This document shows positions 1 through 8,568 of a stretch of 64,000 nt of DNA, one piece after another. The notes under the pieces were generated by a model. It saw only the letters and a list, made by a program, of their open reading frames with translations, was not told the DNA's origin and ran no database searches. The stretch comes from Novosphingobium guangzhouense (GTDB lineage: Bacteria > Pseudomonadota > Alphaproteobacteria > Sphingomonadales > Sphingomonadaceae), in the NCBI RefSeq assembly GCF_002896965.1, contig NZ_LYMM01000031.1, positions 19,513 to 83,512 on the forward strand, in the 5' to 3' direction. Each line of letters begins with the position of its first letter. Position 1 is the stretch's first letter. Both the position numbers and the translations under genes were made by a program.

Positions 1-98
1 ACTTCGCGCGGGGGAATGCCCGGCATCAGCGTGATCGGCCCGATCCGCGCCTGATTCTCCGCCTTCTGGCGAACAGCGCCCTTGGGTGCAGTGTCCAT
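1..98 (-). CDS. Unidentified protein, N-terminal fragment (gene runs off the left edge)
   Basis: Only the first 32 codons are present. The reading frame starts at an ATG whose first base is 98, preceded by a good Shine-Dalgarno (GGAAGGA about 6 bases upstream). The peptide begins MDTAPKGAVRQKAENQ and continues to an IGPITLMPGIPPREV stretch. I do not recognise a family from this short piece. It is divergent from the methyltransferase at 333, so the two probably share the intervening promoter region. Confidence 0.55.
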   Translation of the reverse strand, partial: MDTAPKGAVRQKAENQARIGPITLMPGIPPRE

Positions 99-332
99 GC
101 CGGTCCTTCCATGTCGAGGAGCGACCGGGAAGGGCGCTTCGCCGCGTCCGGTCAGGGGACAGGATACGAAAAGGCGGCCGCGATTCCAGCGATTAAGCCA
201 TGCTCAAAAGGCGGGTCAGATATGCCTTTGCGCACTATTGCCTCGCCGTGCCGCCGGGACTTACGCTGCCCCTACAAGCAGCCCGAGAGCGTTTGCGCCG
301 GGCCTGCCGCACCCCTTTTCAGGAGTCGTCCC
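99..332. promoter_or_regulatory. Divergent intergenic region
   Basis: This 234-base region lies between a leftward partial gene and the rightward methyltransferase, so it should hold promoters for both. The only clear element is the AGGAG ribosome-binding site at 321-325, seven bases before the ATG at 333. It decides the methyltransferase start against longer in-frame readings. No convincing operator palindrome was seen. Confidence 0.45.
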
Positions 333-1403
333 ATGCTGATCGACCGTGGATTTTCCGAGCGTAACCGCCGCGTGCGCAGCCTTGACGTGGAAAGCTACCA
401 GGACTTCGTGCTGGGCTTTCGCGACTGGACTTATGGCGATCTCGACAAGTCCGCGCGGGCCAGCGCCGACGAGATCCTCGAAGACCTGCGCCTTAACACC
501 GAGGAAGCCCCGCTCGATGCCTTCCGGGGCGCCTTCGAGAAGGACCCGATGATCGCCGCGCGCATCCGGTGCTGGCTGTCGAGCCAGCAGCTGATGTGGC
601 GCAACGTGCTGGATCACTACAGCCAGCATGCCGATTTCTACATGGGCGGGATGGAAACGGCGGACACCAGCGGCCCCGGATCGCTGGAACTGAACACGGG
701 CATGGACATGCCCGATTACACCAAGCACGAAATCCACATCCAGCCAGGCGGCTATACCGGCAACGACTTCGCCGGGCCGCTCTACCACTATGGCACCAAC
801 ACCTTCTACAAGGGCCAGAACAACGAGGACGAGTTCCAGTTCGGCATCGCGCGCACCATCGCCAAGCCTGCTGACGGCAAGATCGAACGCATCGTCGATA
901 TCGGCTGCGGCATCGGTCGGCTGAGCGTGGCGCTGGCAGAGACGTTCCCGGATGCGGAAGTATGGGGTCTCGACGTGGGCGGGCCGCTGGTGCGCTATGC
1001 CCATGCCCGCGCGGTGGAACTGGGCACCCCGGTCCACTTCGCGCAGCGTCTGGCCGAGGATACCAAGTTCGCGGACAACAGCGTCGATATCGTCACCGCC
1101 TACATCCTCTTCCATGAAGTGTCGGAACAGGGCGCGAAGGATATCTGCGCCGAAACCTTCCGCATCCTGCGCCCCGGCGGCGTGTTCGACGTGACAGACT
1201 TCCACACCGGCCGCGCCCGTTCGAACGAGCCCTATCGCCGGTTCATGGGGTGGATCGACCACGTCTACAATGCAGAGCGCTGGTCGCACCAGTTCACTGC
1301 CAAGGACTTCATGGAAACCCTGCGCGAAGCCGGGTTCGAAGTGGAGAAGGGCGAAAACCGCCACTGGGGCATCGCCTGCTACATCGCGCGTAAACCCGAA
1401 TAG
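333..1403 (+). CDS. Class I SAM-dependent methyltransferase
   Basis: Predicted 356-residue cytoplasmic methyltransferase. The SAM-binding motif I (VDIGCGIGRL) lies near residue 187, followed by an acidic motif II (EVWGLDVGG) and the post-motif segment LRPGGVFDVTDF, which together identify a Rossmann-fold class I enzyme. The N-terminal 180 residues are longer than in minimal methyltransferases and probably form a substrate-recognition or oligomerisation domain. The frame is open further upstream, but ATG 333 is chosen because AGGAG lies seven bases before it. The acceptor substrate is unknown. Its position before a TonB-dependent receptor and several oxidoreductases suggests small-molecule modification rather than RNA or protein methylation, which is inference. 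Confidence 0.8.
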   Translation: MLIDRGFSERNRRVRSLDVESYQDFVLGFRDWTYGDLDKSARASADEILEDLRLNTEEAPLDAFRGAFEKDPMIAARIRCWLSSQQLMWRNVLDHYSQHADFYMGGMETADTSGPGSLELNTGMDMPDYTKHEIHIQPGGYTGNDFAGPLYHYGTNTFYKGQNNEDEFQFGIARTIAKPADGKIERIVDIGCGIGRLSVALAETFPDAEVWGLDVGGPLVRYAHARAVELGTPVHFAQRLAEDTKFADNSVDIVTAYILFHEVSEQGAKDICAETFRILRPGGVFDVTDFHTGRARSNEPYRRFMGWIDHVYNAERWSHQFTAKDFMETLREAGFEVEKGENRHWGIACYIARKPE

Positions 1404-1633
1404 AACGCCAGCGAACCACGGACTGCGCACCTGCGGCGAACCGGCGCCGCAGGGCGAAGCGCCGCGTCCGCGCGCCGGACCTGTCAGCCGGGGCATGACA
1501 GCTAGAACCCGCCTCCGCCTTGTCCGGCCCGGTCGCGGCAGACAGTCTTCGCAGCGTGCGATGAAGCCCCGAAACAAGAGGGCGCCGATGGAGAGGATCG
1601 GAAAAAAAGACACAAACCCAAGGGGGGTAATCC

Positions 1634-4057
1634 ATGCGTCACCACAGCATCGCGTCCAGATTCCACTTGAGCACCTCAACCGCGCTGGCAGGCCTTGGCG
1701 CTGTCGTTTCCGGGGCCGCGTTCGTAGCTCCCGCCCCGGTGCTGGCGCAGTCGGCCAGCGAGCCTGACAACGCCATCGTCGTCACCGCGCGCCGCACCGA
1801 GGAACGGCTTGAATCGGTGCCGCTGGCGATCTCCGCGTTCTCGGCAGAGGCGCTGGAGACGCAGGATATCAAGTCGCTCAACGACATTTCGGCCGCGACC
1901 CCCGGCTTCCAGTTCCAGAACCAGGCGGGCGGCGGATCGGGCCGCAACGACCGTTCGATCAACAACCTGACCTTCCGCGGCCTGGCGCTGGGCAACGTCT
2001 CGCCGATCTCGCAGGGCGGCCTCGTGTTCATCGACGGCGCCCCGGTCATCAACGCCTCGGTCCCGGCGATCGACGACGTGGCGCGGGTGGAAGTGCTGAA
2101 AGGCCCGCAGGCCGCCTACTTCGGGCGATCGACATTCTCCGGCGCGGTCAACTTCGTGACCAAGAGCCCGACTTACGACTTCTCCGGCAGGGTCAAGGGC
2201 ATGGCGGGCAATTATGGCTCCAACGCGGTGTCGGGCAGCGTCAACATCCCCGTCATCGACCAGATGCTGGCCTTCCGCCTCGGCGCCAGCCACGATTTCG
2301 AGGGCGGCCAGTACCGCAATTCCGCCGATCGCAGCCAGCACCTCGGCGATCGCAAGACCGACGCGGTCAGCGCGCAGTTGCTGTTCGAACCGATGTCGAC
2401 CCTCAAGATCACCGGCTTTGCCTCGTACGCGGTTAGCAAGGACGGCCCGCCCGCGCAGGCGGCGATCAAATCGAGCGAGTTCAACTGCGACCTTGGCGGC
2501 ACTTCGGGCGGCTATTACTGCGGCAAGTTGCCGGCCAAGCTGCCTGCATCGCTGATCGGCGGCAATTACCAGCTGGACCAGCGCGCCTATGACGTGCTGA
2601 TCGCCAACAGCGCCGAATACCCGACGATCTTCGACCCCGGCTTCAACAAGTCCACTGGCCTCAAGCGCGAAACGGTGCAGGCCGATCTTCGGATGGACTG
2701 GGAACTGGGCGGCGGCATGGTGCTCAGTTCGATCACCGCCTACCACAGCGACAAGACCCAGACCGGGCTTGACCTGACGTTCCGCGACACCTCCGATATC
2801 GCCAACCCCACCGCGTCGCTGCCGGGGGCGCCCAGCTATGTGAAGTGGCTGCTGAACTATCAGACTTACGTCACCGACTTCAGCCAGGAACTGCGCCTGA
2901 CTTCGGCGCAGGACCAGCCCCTGCGCTGGACGGTGGGCGCCAGCTACTTCACGGCGGACTACGATTCCGGCGCGATCTGGGGCATCAATCCCTACGGCAC
3001 CGGCAACAGTTCCACCCTGACCAACCAGAAGCCCAAAACCCCCGCGATCTTCGGCGCGGTCTATTTCGACGTGACGCCGGAGCTGACGATCAGCGCCGAA
3101 GGGCGCTATCAGTGGGACAAGATCCGCATGTCGGTGCTCGCCTCGGCGGCGGGGGTCTATTACGACAGCCCGATCGTCCAGCAGGCGACGTTCAAGAGCT
3201 TCTCCCCGCGCCTGACGGTGGATTACAAGTTCGCGCCTGACAGCACCGCCTATGTGCTGTTCTCCCGCGGCTACCGTCCCGGTGGTTTCAACGGCGCCTA
3301 CGATGCCCTTAGCGACACCGAGAAGGCCCAGATCGCCACCACCGGCGGTTCCACCTACAAGCAGGAGCGGCTCGACAACTATGAAGTGGGCATCAAGTCC
3401 GCCTTCATGAACGGCAAGGCATCGATCCGCGCCGCTGTCTATGTCGACAAGTATCGCGACGGGCAGGTGTCCAACAGCTACACGTATTACCCCGACGGTT
3501 CCTCCACCATCAACCTGCTCAGCGTGGTCGAGAACCTGGGCGCGGTGGACTTGTGGGGCATCGAGCTGGAAGGCAACGTCACGCCCGCAGAGGGCCTGAG
3601 CTTCAACGGCTCGTTCGGGCTGGCGGACAGCGACATCAAGAACTTCATCTGCGCCGAATGCCTCAACATCGGCGGTACCACCGACGCCACCGGCAACAAG
3701 CTGTCGGGCGTGCCGCGCCTGACCTGGACGGCGGGCGTGCAGTACGATCGCCAGCTGTCCGATGCATGGTCTGGCTATGCCCGCCTCGATTACCGCCATC
3801 GCGGACGCCAGTACGTGGACAACTACAATGCCGCGTGGAGCCGCAACGACGACAAGGTCGATGTGCGCTTCGGCGCGCGGCAGGATGCCAATGGCGGTGG
3901 GGGCCTGGCTGTGGAAGCCTTCGTCACCAACCTGTTCAACGAACAGACGATGGTGGGCGGCCGCGCCACCGACCTCGTCACCCTGACCACCAACGAAATC
4001 CGCCTCGCCCTGCCCGAAAAGCGGCGCATGGGCGTGCGCTTCAGCTACGAATTCTGA
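1634..4057 (+). CDS. TonB-dependent outer-membrane receptor
   Basis: An 807-residue ligand-gated outer-membrane importer. A signal peptide ends near residue 38 (APVLA/Q). Shortly after comes the sphingomonad-type TonB box and plug start (IVVTARRTEERLESVPLAIS), the plug domain to about residue 180, and a 22-strand-type barrel ending in aromatic YEF. There is no N-terminal STN signalling domain, so it is probably not part of an anti-sigma cascade. The start has a strong AAGGGGGG site about seven bases before ATG 1634. The 230 bases upstream contain no other gene. It is followed 18 bases later by a small gene and then by catabolic flavoproteins, which suggests that it imports the substrate they act on. 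The ligand is unknown. Confidence 0.9.
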   Translation: MRHHSIASRFHLSTSTALAGLGAVVSGAAFVAPAPVLAQSASEPDNAIVVTARRTEERLESVPLAISAFSAEALETQDIKSLNDISAATPGFQFQNQAGGGSGRNDRSINNLTFRGLALGNVSPISQGGLVFIDGAPVINASVPAIDDVARVEVLKGPQAAYFGRSTFSGAVNFVTKSPTYDFSGRVKGMAGNYGSNAVSGSVNIPVIDQMLAFRLGASHDFEGGQYRNSADRSQHLGDRKTDAVSAQLLFEPMSTLKITGFASYAVSKDGPPAQAAIKSSEFNCDLGGTSGGYYCGKLPAKLPASLIGGNYQLDQRAYDVLIANSAEYPTIFDPGFNKSTGLKRETVQADLRMDWELGGGMVLSSITAYHSDKTQTGLDLTFRDTSDIANPTASLPGAPSYVKWLLNYQTYVTDFSQELRLTSAQDQPLRWTVGASYFTADYDSGAIWGINPYGTGNSSTLTNQKPKTPAIFGAVYFDVTPELTISAEGRYQWDKIRMSVLASAAGVYYDSPIVQQATFKSFSPRLTVDYKFAPDSTAYVLFSRGYRPGGFNGAYDALSDTEKAQIATTGGSTYKQERLDNYEVGIKSAFMNGKASIRAAVYVDKYRDGQVSNSYTYYPDGSSTINLLSVVENLGAVDLWGIELEGNVTPAEGLSFNGSFGLADSDIKNFICAECLNIGGTTDATGNKLSGVPRLTWTAGVQYDRQLSDAWSGYARLDYRHRGRQYVDNYNAAWSRNDDKVDVRFGARQDANGGGGLAVEAFVTNLFNEQTMVGGRATDLVTLTTNEIRLALPEKRRMGVRFSYEF

Positions 4058-4075
4058 GAGAGGACGATTGCGATC

Positions 4076-4423
4076 ATGGCGACCCAGGCCGAACAGAAAT
4101 ACAAGTCCGCCGCCGACGATTTCATCTTCGCGGATTCGGACAACATCTCCGCCTTTCCCGAGCAGACGGTGGACAACCTGATGCACGTGATCATCGCGCT
4201 GGGGGCGGAATTGTGGACCGTGCGGCGCCGCATGATGACGCTGGAAAAGGTGCTCGAAAAGGCGGGCGTCTCTGCCGACGACGTCGAGAAATACCTGCCC
4301 GGTGCTGAGGAAAAGGCGGCCTGGGCGCAGGAGCGCGACATCTTCATCAAGCGCACGTTCGGCGCGCTGGAACGGCGCGGCGGGGCGAACATGAAGCAGA
4401 TGGACACCTCGAAAGACCTTTGA
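4076..4423 (+). CDS. Small helical protein of unknown function
   Basis: A 115-residue soluble protein with no signal peptide or membrane segment. It is rich in Ala, Glu, Lys and Asp, and helices with heptad-like spacing are likely (residues 35-75). A GAGAGGA site lies before ATG 4076 and the gene starts 18 bases after the receptor stop, so it is probably co-transcribed with the receptor and with the flavoprotein at 4494. I do not recognise a domain. Its length, charge and position between a transporter and enzymes would fit a small accessory or scaffold subunit, but this is speculation. Confidence 0.7.
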   Translation: MATQAEQKYKSAADDFIFADSDNISAFPEQTVDNLMHVIIALGAELWTVRRRMMTLEKVLEKAGVSADDVEKYLPGAEEKAAWAQERDIFIKRTFGALERRGGANMKQMDTSKDL

Positions 4424-4493
4424 CTTCCCGGCAGGGCGGTCCGCTTCATGCGGGCCGCCCATTCCCAGCCTTCAAGAACAACGGAGATGCGGC

Positions 4494-5906
4494 GTGTATC
4501 CGGAATTTGACGTGATCGTGGTGGGTGCGGGCACGGCGGGCATTCCCGCTGCGCTGGGCGCGGTGGAGCGCGGCCTGAAAGTGGCGCTGGTGGAAGCGGC
4601 GGCCGATATCGGCGGCACGCTGCACTTGTCGAGCGCATCGATCAGCGCGGGCGGCACCGACCTGCAACGCCGGGCCGGCATCGCGGATTCGGCGCAGGAC
4701 CACTTCACCGATGCGCTGCGCATCAACCACGGCACCGGCGACCACGTGCTTCTGCGCAAGTGGACCGAGGAAGCCGGGCCGATGGTCGACTGGCTGGAAT
4801 CGATCGGTTGGACCTGCATGGACGGCGTCCCCCATTTCGCGCCCGAACACGATCTCTACAACGTCGAGCGGACCTATCGCAGCACCAATGCCGGGATAGA
4901 GGTGCTGGACGCCTTCCGCCGCGAACTGGCGCGGGTGGAGCCGACCGGCCTTCTGACGCTGATGCTGGAAACCCGCTTTACCGACCTTGTGACGCGGAAC
5001 GGCCGCGTCACCGGCATTCTGGCCGATACACCGCTGGGCCCGGTCAGCCTTTCCGCCCAGAGCGTGATCCTGACGACCGGCGGCTTCAGCGGCAGTGCGC
5101 GCCATTGGCAGGAACTGCACGGCCACGTTCCGCTGCGCTACCACGTCGAGACGGTGCGCGGCGATGCGCTGGACCCCGTTCGCGCGGCGGGCGGTTCGGT
5201 GTGGTTCACCGAATACTGCCTGCCGGCCTTCGGCGGCACCCGCACGCTGGACAGCAAGGCGTCTGCATGGATCCACAGCGATGTGCTGCCCACCCGCCGC
5301 CCGCCCTGGGAAATCTACGTCAACGAGCGCGGCGAACGCTTCATGCCCGAGGACGAGATGAGCATCGACGCGCGCGAACGCGCGGTCATGGCGCAGCCCA
5401 ACTGGGCCTTCTGGATCGTCTGGGACGAGGCCATCCGCAAGGCGTCCAAACCCCTGTTCCGCTGGCCCGCCGAAACGGTGGAAGCCCTGTTCGCGGGCGA
5501 GGGGGGCGAGGACTTCGTGGTTGCGGGCAGCGTGGAGGAACTGGCGGAACGCACCGGGATGCCCGAGGGCGCCTTGCGCACAACCATCGAACTTTACAAC
5601 CGCGGTCAGGCCGTGGGCAGCGACATGTTTCGGCGCAAGCACATGCCCGCCCCCATCGCCGAAGCGCCGTTCTACGCGGTGCGCCATTATGGCTGCTCGA
5701 TCAGTTGCTATCCCGGCATCAAGGTGGACGAGGACTTGCGCGTCGTGCGGGCAGACGGCTCGCCGATAGAGGGGCTCTATGCGGCGGGCGAGGTGATCGG
5801 CATCGGCTTTCTTGGCCATGGTTTCCTCAGCGGTTCGATCGTGTCGTCGGCGATCACCTTTGGCCGCAAGCTGGGCCGCGAAGTGCCCGCCAAGGTGCCG
5901 GCATGA
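4494..5906 (+). CDS. FAD-dependent oxidoreductase of the fumarate reductase / ketosteroid dehydrogenase type
   Basis: A 470-residue flavoprotein. The N-terminal dinucleotide-binding motif VVGAGTAGIP (residues 9-18) and the C-terminal FAD segment GLYAAGEVIGIGFLGHG fit the FAD_binding_2 family, which includes flavocytochrome c fumarate reductases, tricarballylate dehydrogenase and 3-ketosteroid dehydrogenases. Such enzymes insert or remove a C=C bond next to a carbonyl or carboxylate. The start is GTG at 4494 with ACGGAG upstream. The stop overlaps the ATG of the next gene (ATGA), indicating translational coupling. No Tat or Sec signal is present, so it should act in the cytoplasm. The substrate is undetermined. 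Confidence 0.82.
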   Translation: MYPEFDVIVVGAGTAGIPAALGAVERGLKVALVEAAADIGGTLHLSSASISAGGTDLQRRAGIADSAQDHFTDALRINHGTGDHVLLRKWTEEAGPMVDWLESIGWTCMDGVPHFAPEHDLYNVERTYRSTNAGIEVLDAFRRELARVEPTGLLTLMLETRFTDLVTRNGRVTGILADTPLGPVSLSAQSVILTTGGFSGSARHWQELHGHVPLRYHVETVRGDALDPVRAAGGSVWFTEYCLPAFGGTRTLDSKASAWIHSDVLPTRRPPWEIYVNERGERFMPEDEMSIDARERAVMAQPNWAFWIVWDEAIRKASKPLFRWPAETVEALFAGEGGEDFVVAGSVEELAERTGMPEGALRTTIELYNRGQAVGSDMFRRKHMPAPIAEAPFYAVRHYGCSISCYPGIKVDEDLRVVRADGSPIEGLYAAGEVIGIGFLGHGFLSGSIVSSAITFGRKLGREVPAKVPA

Positions 5907-6754
5907 GCGCGCGCTGGGCACGGCGCGGCTATGCCGAGGGGCCTTACGGGCAGATCCACTTCCGCCACGCCGGAGAAGGCGGCGCGCCGATCGTCCTGCT
6001 CCATCAGGCACCGATGACGGCAGCGCAGTTCGACAACGTCTATGAACCGCTGGCGGCGCGCGGCTTCCACGCGATCGGCATCGACATGCCCGGTTTCGGC
6101 ATGTCCGATCCGGTGGACGGCGTGCCGCGTGTCGAGGACTGGGCGGCCTGCGTGCCCCCGGTGCTTGACGTGCTGGGCCTGCCGGATGCGGCGGTGCTTG
6201 GCCATCACACCGGATCGATGGTGGCGACGGAGGCGGCGATCCAGTTCCCCACCCGCGTTTCAGCCGTCATCCTCAACGGCCCGATGCCGCTGACGATCGA
6301 GGAACGCGACAACTTCCTGGCCAATGGCTGGCTGCGCGAACAGGACATCACCGCGCGCACCGACGGCACCCAGTTCGCCGATGTCCACGCCGCCCGCACC
6401 CGGCTTGCGGCGGGCACCGTTCCGGCGGCGCGCGTCTGCGAATTCGTGGTGCAGGCGTTCGAAGGGCAGGGGGCCTACTGGCACGGCCATCACGCGGCGT
6501 TCCAGTACCGCCACGATGAAGGCATCGCGAAGCTGGCCTGCCCCACGCTGATCCTCACCAATACCGGCGACATGATCTACGACCATGCGGTCAAGGCCCA
6601 TGCCCTGCGCCCGGACTTCGCCTTCGTGGCGCTGGACGGCGGCGGCGTCGATATCGTCGACCAGCAGAGCGAGGCATGGGCGGATGCCGTGGCGGGGTTC
6701 CTTGCGAGCGCCGTGGACGGAATGGGCCGCGTCAGGGCGGGGGCTCTGGAGTAG
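5903..6754 (+). CDS. Alpha/beta-hydrolase-fold protein with a non-canonical nucleophile elbow
   Basis: A 283-residue protein with clear alpha/beta-hydrolase features: an oxyanion-loop region LLHQAP, the segment GIDMPGFGMSDP, and an elbow at residues 100-105. The elbow reads GHHTGS where active esterases have G-x-S-x-G, so His102 occupies the nucleophile position. The C-terminal region that normally carries the catalytic His reads DGGGVDIVDQ, with no histidine. A candidate acid, Asp223, is present (TNTGDM). The start overlaps the flavoprotein stop by ATGA. It could be a cofactor-independent lyase or dioxygenase-like enzyme or a non-catalytic partner. Classical serine hydrolase activity looks unlikely. 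Confidence 0.8.
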   Translation: MSARWARRGYAEGPYGQIHFRHAGEGGAPIVLLHQAPMTAAQFDNVYEPLAARGFHAIGIDMPGFGMSDPVDGVPRVEDWAACVPPVLDVLGLPDAAVLGHHTGSMVATEAAIQFPTRVSAVILNGPMPLTIEERDNFLANGWLREQDITARTDGTQFADVHAARTRLAAGTVPAARVCEFVVQAFEGQGAYWHGHHAAFQYRHDEGIAKLACPTLILTNTGDMIYDHAVKAHALRPDFAFVALDGGGVDIVDQQSEAWADAVAGFLASAVDGMGRVRAGALE

Positions 6755-6759
6755 GGCGC

Positions 6760-6785
6760 CCGCTCAGGCTCCCCGCTCAGGCTCC
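6760..6785. repeat. 13-base tandem duplication in a convergent gene gap
   Basis: CCGCTCAGGCTCC occurs twice head to tail (6760-6772 and 6773-6785), followed by a partial third copy. It lies between the convergent hydrolase-fold and monooxygenase genes. It has no hairpin potential strong enough to call a terminator. Confidence 0.5.
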
Positions 6786-6799
6786 CGCTCCGTCTTTGA

Positions 6800-7969
6800 T
6801 CAGGCCGCGATCTCCGTCGTGGCCGGATCGTAGGTCATCAGGTTTTCGTTTTCGGGGTCGGTTCCGTTGCGCTTGCGCTGTTCGGGGTCGGCGGACTGGT
6901 TGATCTCTCCCTGCCGGCGCGATCGCAGCAGCACCCAGTTGGCCCGTTCGCGGCGCGTCGCCTCATAGCGGTGGAGCGCCGCCACCGGATCGGCGCTGGT
7001 GGTGAAGGCCCGCGCGAAGACCACCGCGTCCTCGATCCCCATCGCCGCGCCAAGGCCCAGGAAGGGCAGCATCGGATGCGCGCCGTCGCCCATCAGGGTG
7101 ACCCGGCCGACCGTCCATTGCGGCAGCGGATCGCGATCGAACAGCGCCCACTTGCGCGTGCCTTCGGGTGGGGCGGCGCGCAGCAGGGCCTTCACGTCAT
7201 CGTTCCAGTCGGCAAACTTTTCCAGCATTTCGGCATTGGTGGCGGGGGTGGACCAGCCTTCGCCGGTCCAGCTGTCGGTCTTCACGAAGGCCACGCCGTT
7301 GACCACCGTGCCGTGGCGGATGAGATAGCGCAGCAACTGCCGGTTGGGGCCAAGGTAATTGAGCGAAGGCCCCAGGCGCATCTGCGCCTGCACTTGTTCC
7401 ACCGGGATCAGGAAGCGGTAGGCGACCTGCCCGGTGAAGCGCGGGTTCTCTTCCCCGAACAGGATGGAGCGCACGCGCGAATTGATCCCGTCCGCGCCCA
7501 CCAGCACGGGCGCGCGTTCGGCAGAGCCATCCGCGAAGCGCGCGGTGACGCCCGTATCGTCCTGTTCCAGCGCCACCAGCTGGCGGTTGAGCGCGATCGT
7601 CAGCGGGTCCATCGCGTGGACGGCATCGGCAAGGATCGCATGCATGTCGGCGCGGTGAAGCTGGTAGAAATACGGGATTTCCCCCCGGTCGCGGGCAATG
7701 GCGACCTGGTCCGGGCCGCCCATGCGTTCGCCCGTCCGCCAGTCCGCTCCGCCCGCGCGCACCGGAATATCGGCATCGCGCTCGATCGCGTCGCGCAGGC
7801 CAAGCGAGAACAGCCCGCGACTGGCGGGCTGGCTGAGGGTGATGCCTGCGCCCACGTCCCCGAACTGCGCGGCCTGTTCGAACAGGCGGACCTTCAGCCC
7901 CTGCCGCTGCAGTCCCAGCGCGGCGGTCAGCCCCGCGATGCCGCCGCCGACGATGATGATATCCGTCAT
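6800..7969 (-). CDS. Class A flavin-dependent monooxygenase (salicylate hydroxylase-like)
   Basis: A 389-residue single-component flavin monooxygenase. It shows all three family fingerprints: GGGIAGLTAALGL near residues 8-20 (ADP-ribose binding), the DG motif VLVGADGINSRVR near residue 157, and the GD motif TLMGDGAHPMLPFLGLGA near residue 285. These enzymes use NAD(P)H, FAD and O2 to hydroxylate or decarboxylatively hydroxylate aromatic rings. The closest group by eye is salicylate or 3-hydroxybenzoate hydroxylases. It is transcribed toward the upstream operon and away from the IorA-like gene at 8092. The ~120-base gap 7970-8091 should therefore be a divergent promoter. The exact aromatic substrate is unknown. 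Confidence 0.85.
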   Translation of the reverse strand: MTDIIIVGGGIAGLTAALGLQRQGLKVRLFEQAAQFGDVGAGITLSQPASRGLFSLGLRDAIERDADIPVRAGGADWRTGERMGGPDQVAIARDRGEIPYFYQLHRADMHAILADAVHAMDPLTIALNRQLVALEQDDTGVTARFADGSAERAPVLVGADGINSRVRSILFGEENPRFTGQVAYRFLIPVEQVQAQMRLGPSLNYLGPNRQLLRYLIRHGTVVNGVAFVKTDSWTGEGWSTPATNAEMLEKFADWNDDVKALLRAAPPEGTRKWALFDRDPLPQWTVGRVTLMGDGAHPMLPFLGLGAAMGIEDAVVFARAFTTSADPVAALHRYEATRRERANWVLLRSRRQGEINQSADPEQRKRNGTDPENENLMTYDPATTEIAA

Positions 7970-8091
7970 GCCCGTAACCCCCTGCTTGCAGAAGGGCAGC
8001 GTATGCCTTGAGCGGGTGAATGCAAAACATGGCTGTTATGACCCGCGCGTGCGTTGACCGCCCCCGCGCGCGCCAACAAGATCGCCGCCTC

Positions 8092-8568
8092 ATGGCGTTT
8101 CGCGTCCTCATCAACGGCCAGCCCCATGCGCTGGACTGCGAGCCGGACATGCCCCTGCTCTGGGCGCTGCGCGACCTGCTGGGGCTGACCGGCACGAAGT
8201 ACGGCTGCGGCATCGGCCAGTGCGGGGCCTGCACCGTCCATATCGACGGGGCGGCGGTGCGATCCTGCTCCATCCCCGTCAACGAGGCGACCGGCGCGAT
8301 CACCACGATAGAGGGTGTCACCGGCCCCGTGGCAGAGCGCGTGCTGGCCGCGTGGGACGCGCATCAGGTGGCGCAGTGCGGCTATTGCCAGCCCGGACAG
8401 GTCATGGCCGCGATCGCCCTCATCACGGCCGGCCCGGTGGACGAGGAAGCGCTGGAGGCGACGATGAGCGGCAACCTGTGCCGCTGCGCCACCTACATGC
8501 GCATCCGCGCCGCCGTGCGCGAGGCGGCGCAAGTTCCGGCCCAATCTTGGGCCCGACCCCCGGCGTGA
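8092..8568 (+). CDS. 2Fe-2S subunit of an IorAB-type molybdenum hydroxylase
   Basis: A 158-residue small subunit of the isoquinoline 1-oxidoreductase / aldehyde dehydrogenase group. The N-terminal plant-ferredoxin-type cluster has Cys39, Cys44, Cys47 and Cys59 (CGIGQCGAC), and the C-terminal helical domain binds a second cluster with Cys96, Cys99, Cys130 and Cys132. It passes electrons from the molybdopterin subunit to an acceptor. ATG 8092 is chosen because it gives the normal family N-terminus (MAFRVLINGQ). An in-frame ATG at 8020 would add 24 unrelated residues. The stop overlaps the start of the large subunit (GTGA). Confidence 0.88.
   Translation: MAFRVLINGQPHALDCEPDMPLLWALRDLLGLTGTKYGCGIGQCGACTVHIDGAAVRSCSIPVNEATGAITTIEGVTGPVAERVLAAWDAHQVAQCGYCQPGQVMAAIALITAGPVDEEALEATMSGNLCRCATYMRIRAAVREAAQVPAQSWARPPA

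Noticed and set aside
1676..4462. A 928-codon open frame antisense to the TonB receptor
   Set aside because: It mirrors the receptor codons in a high-GC gene, lacks domains and is rich in Arg, His and Gly; the receptor frame has a signal peptide and family motifs.
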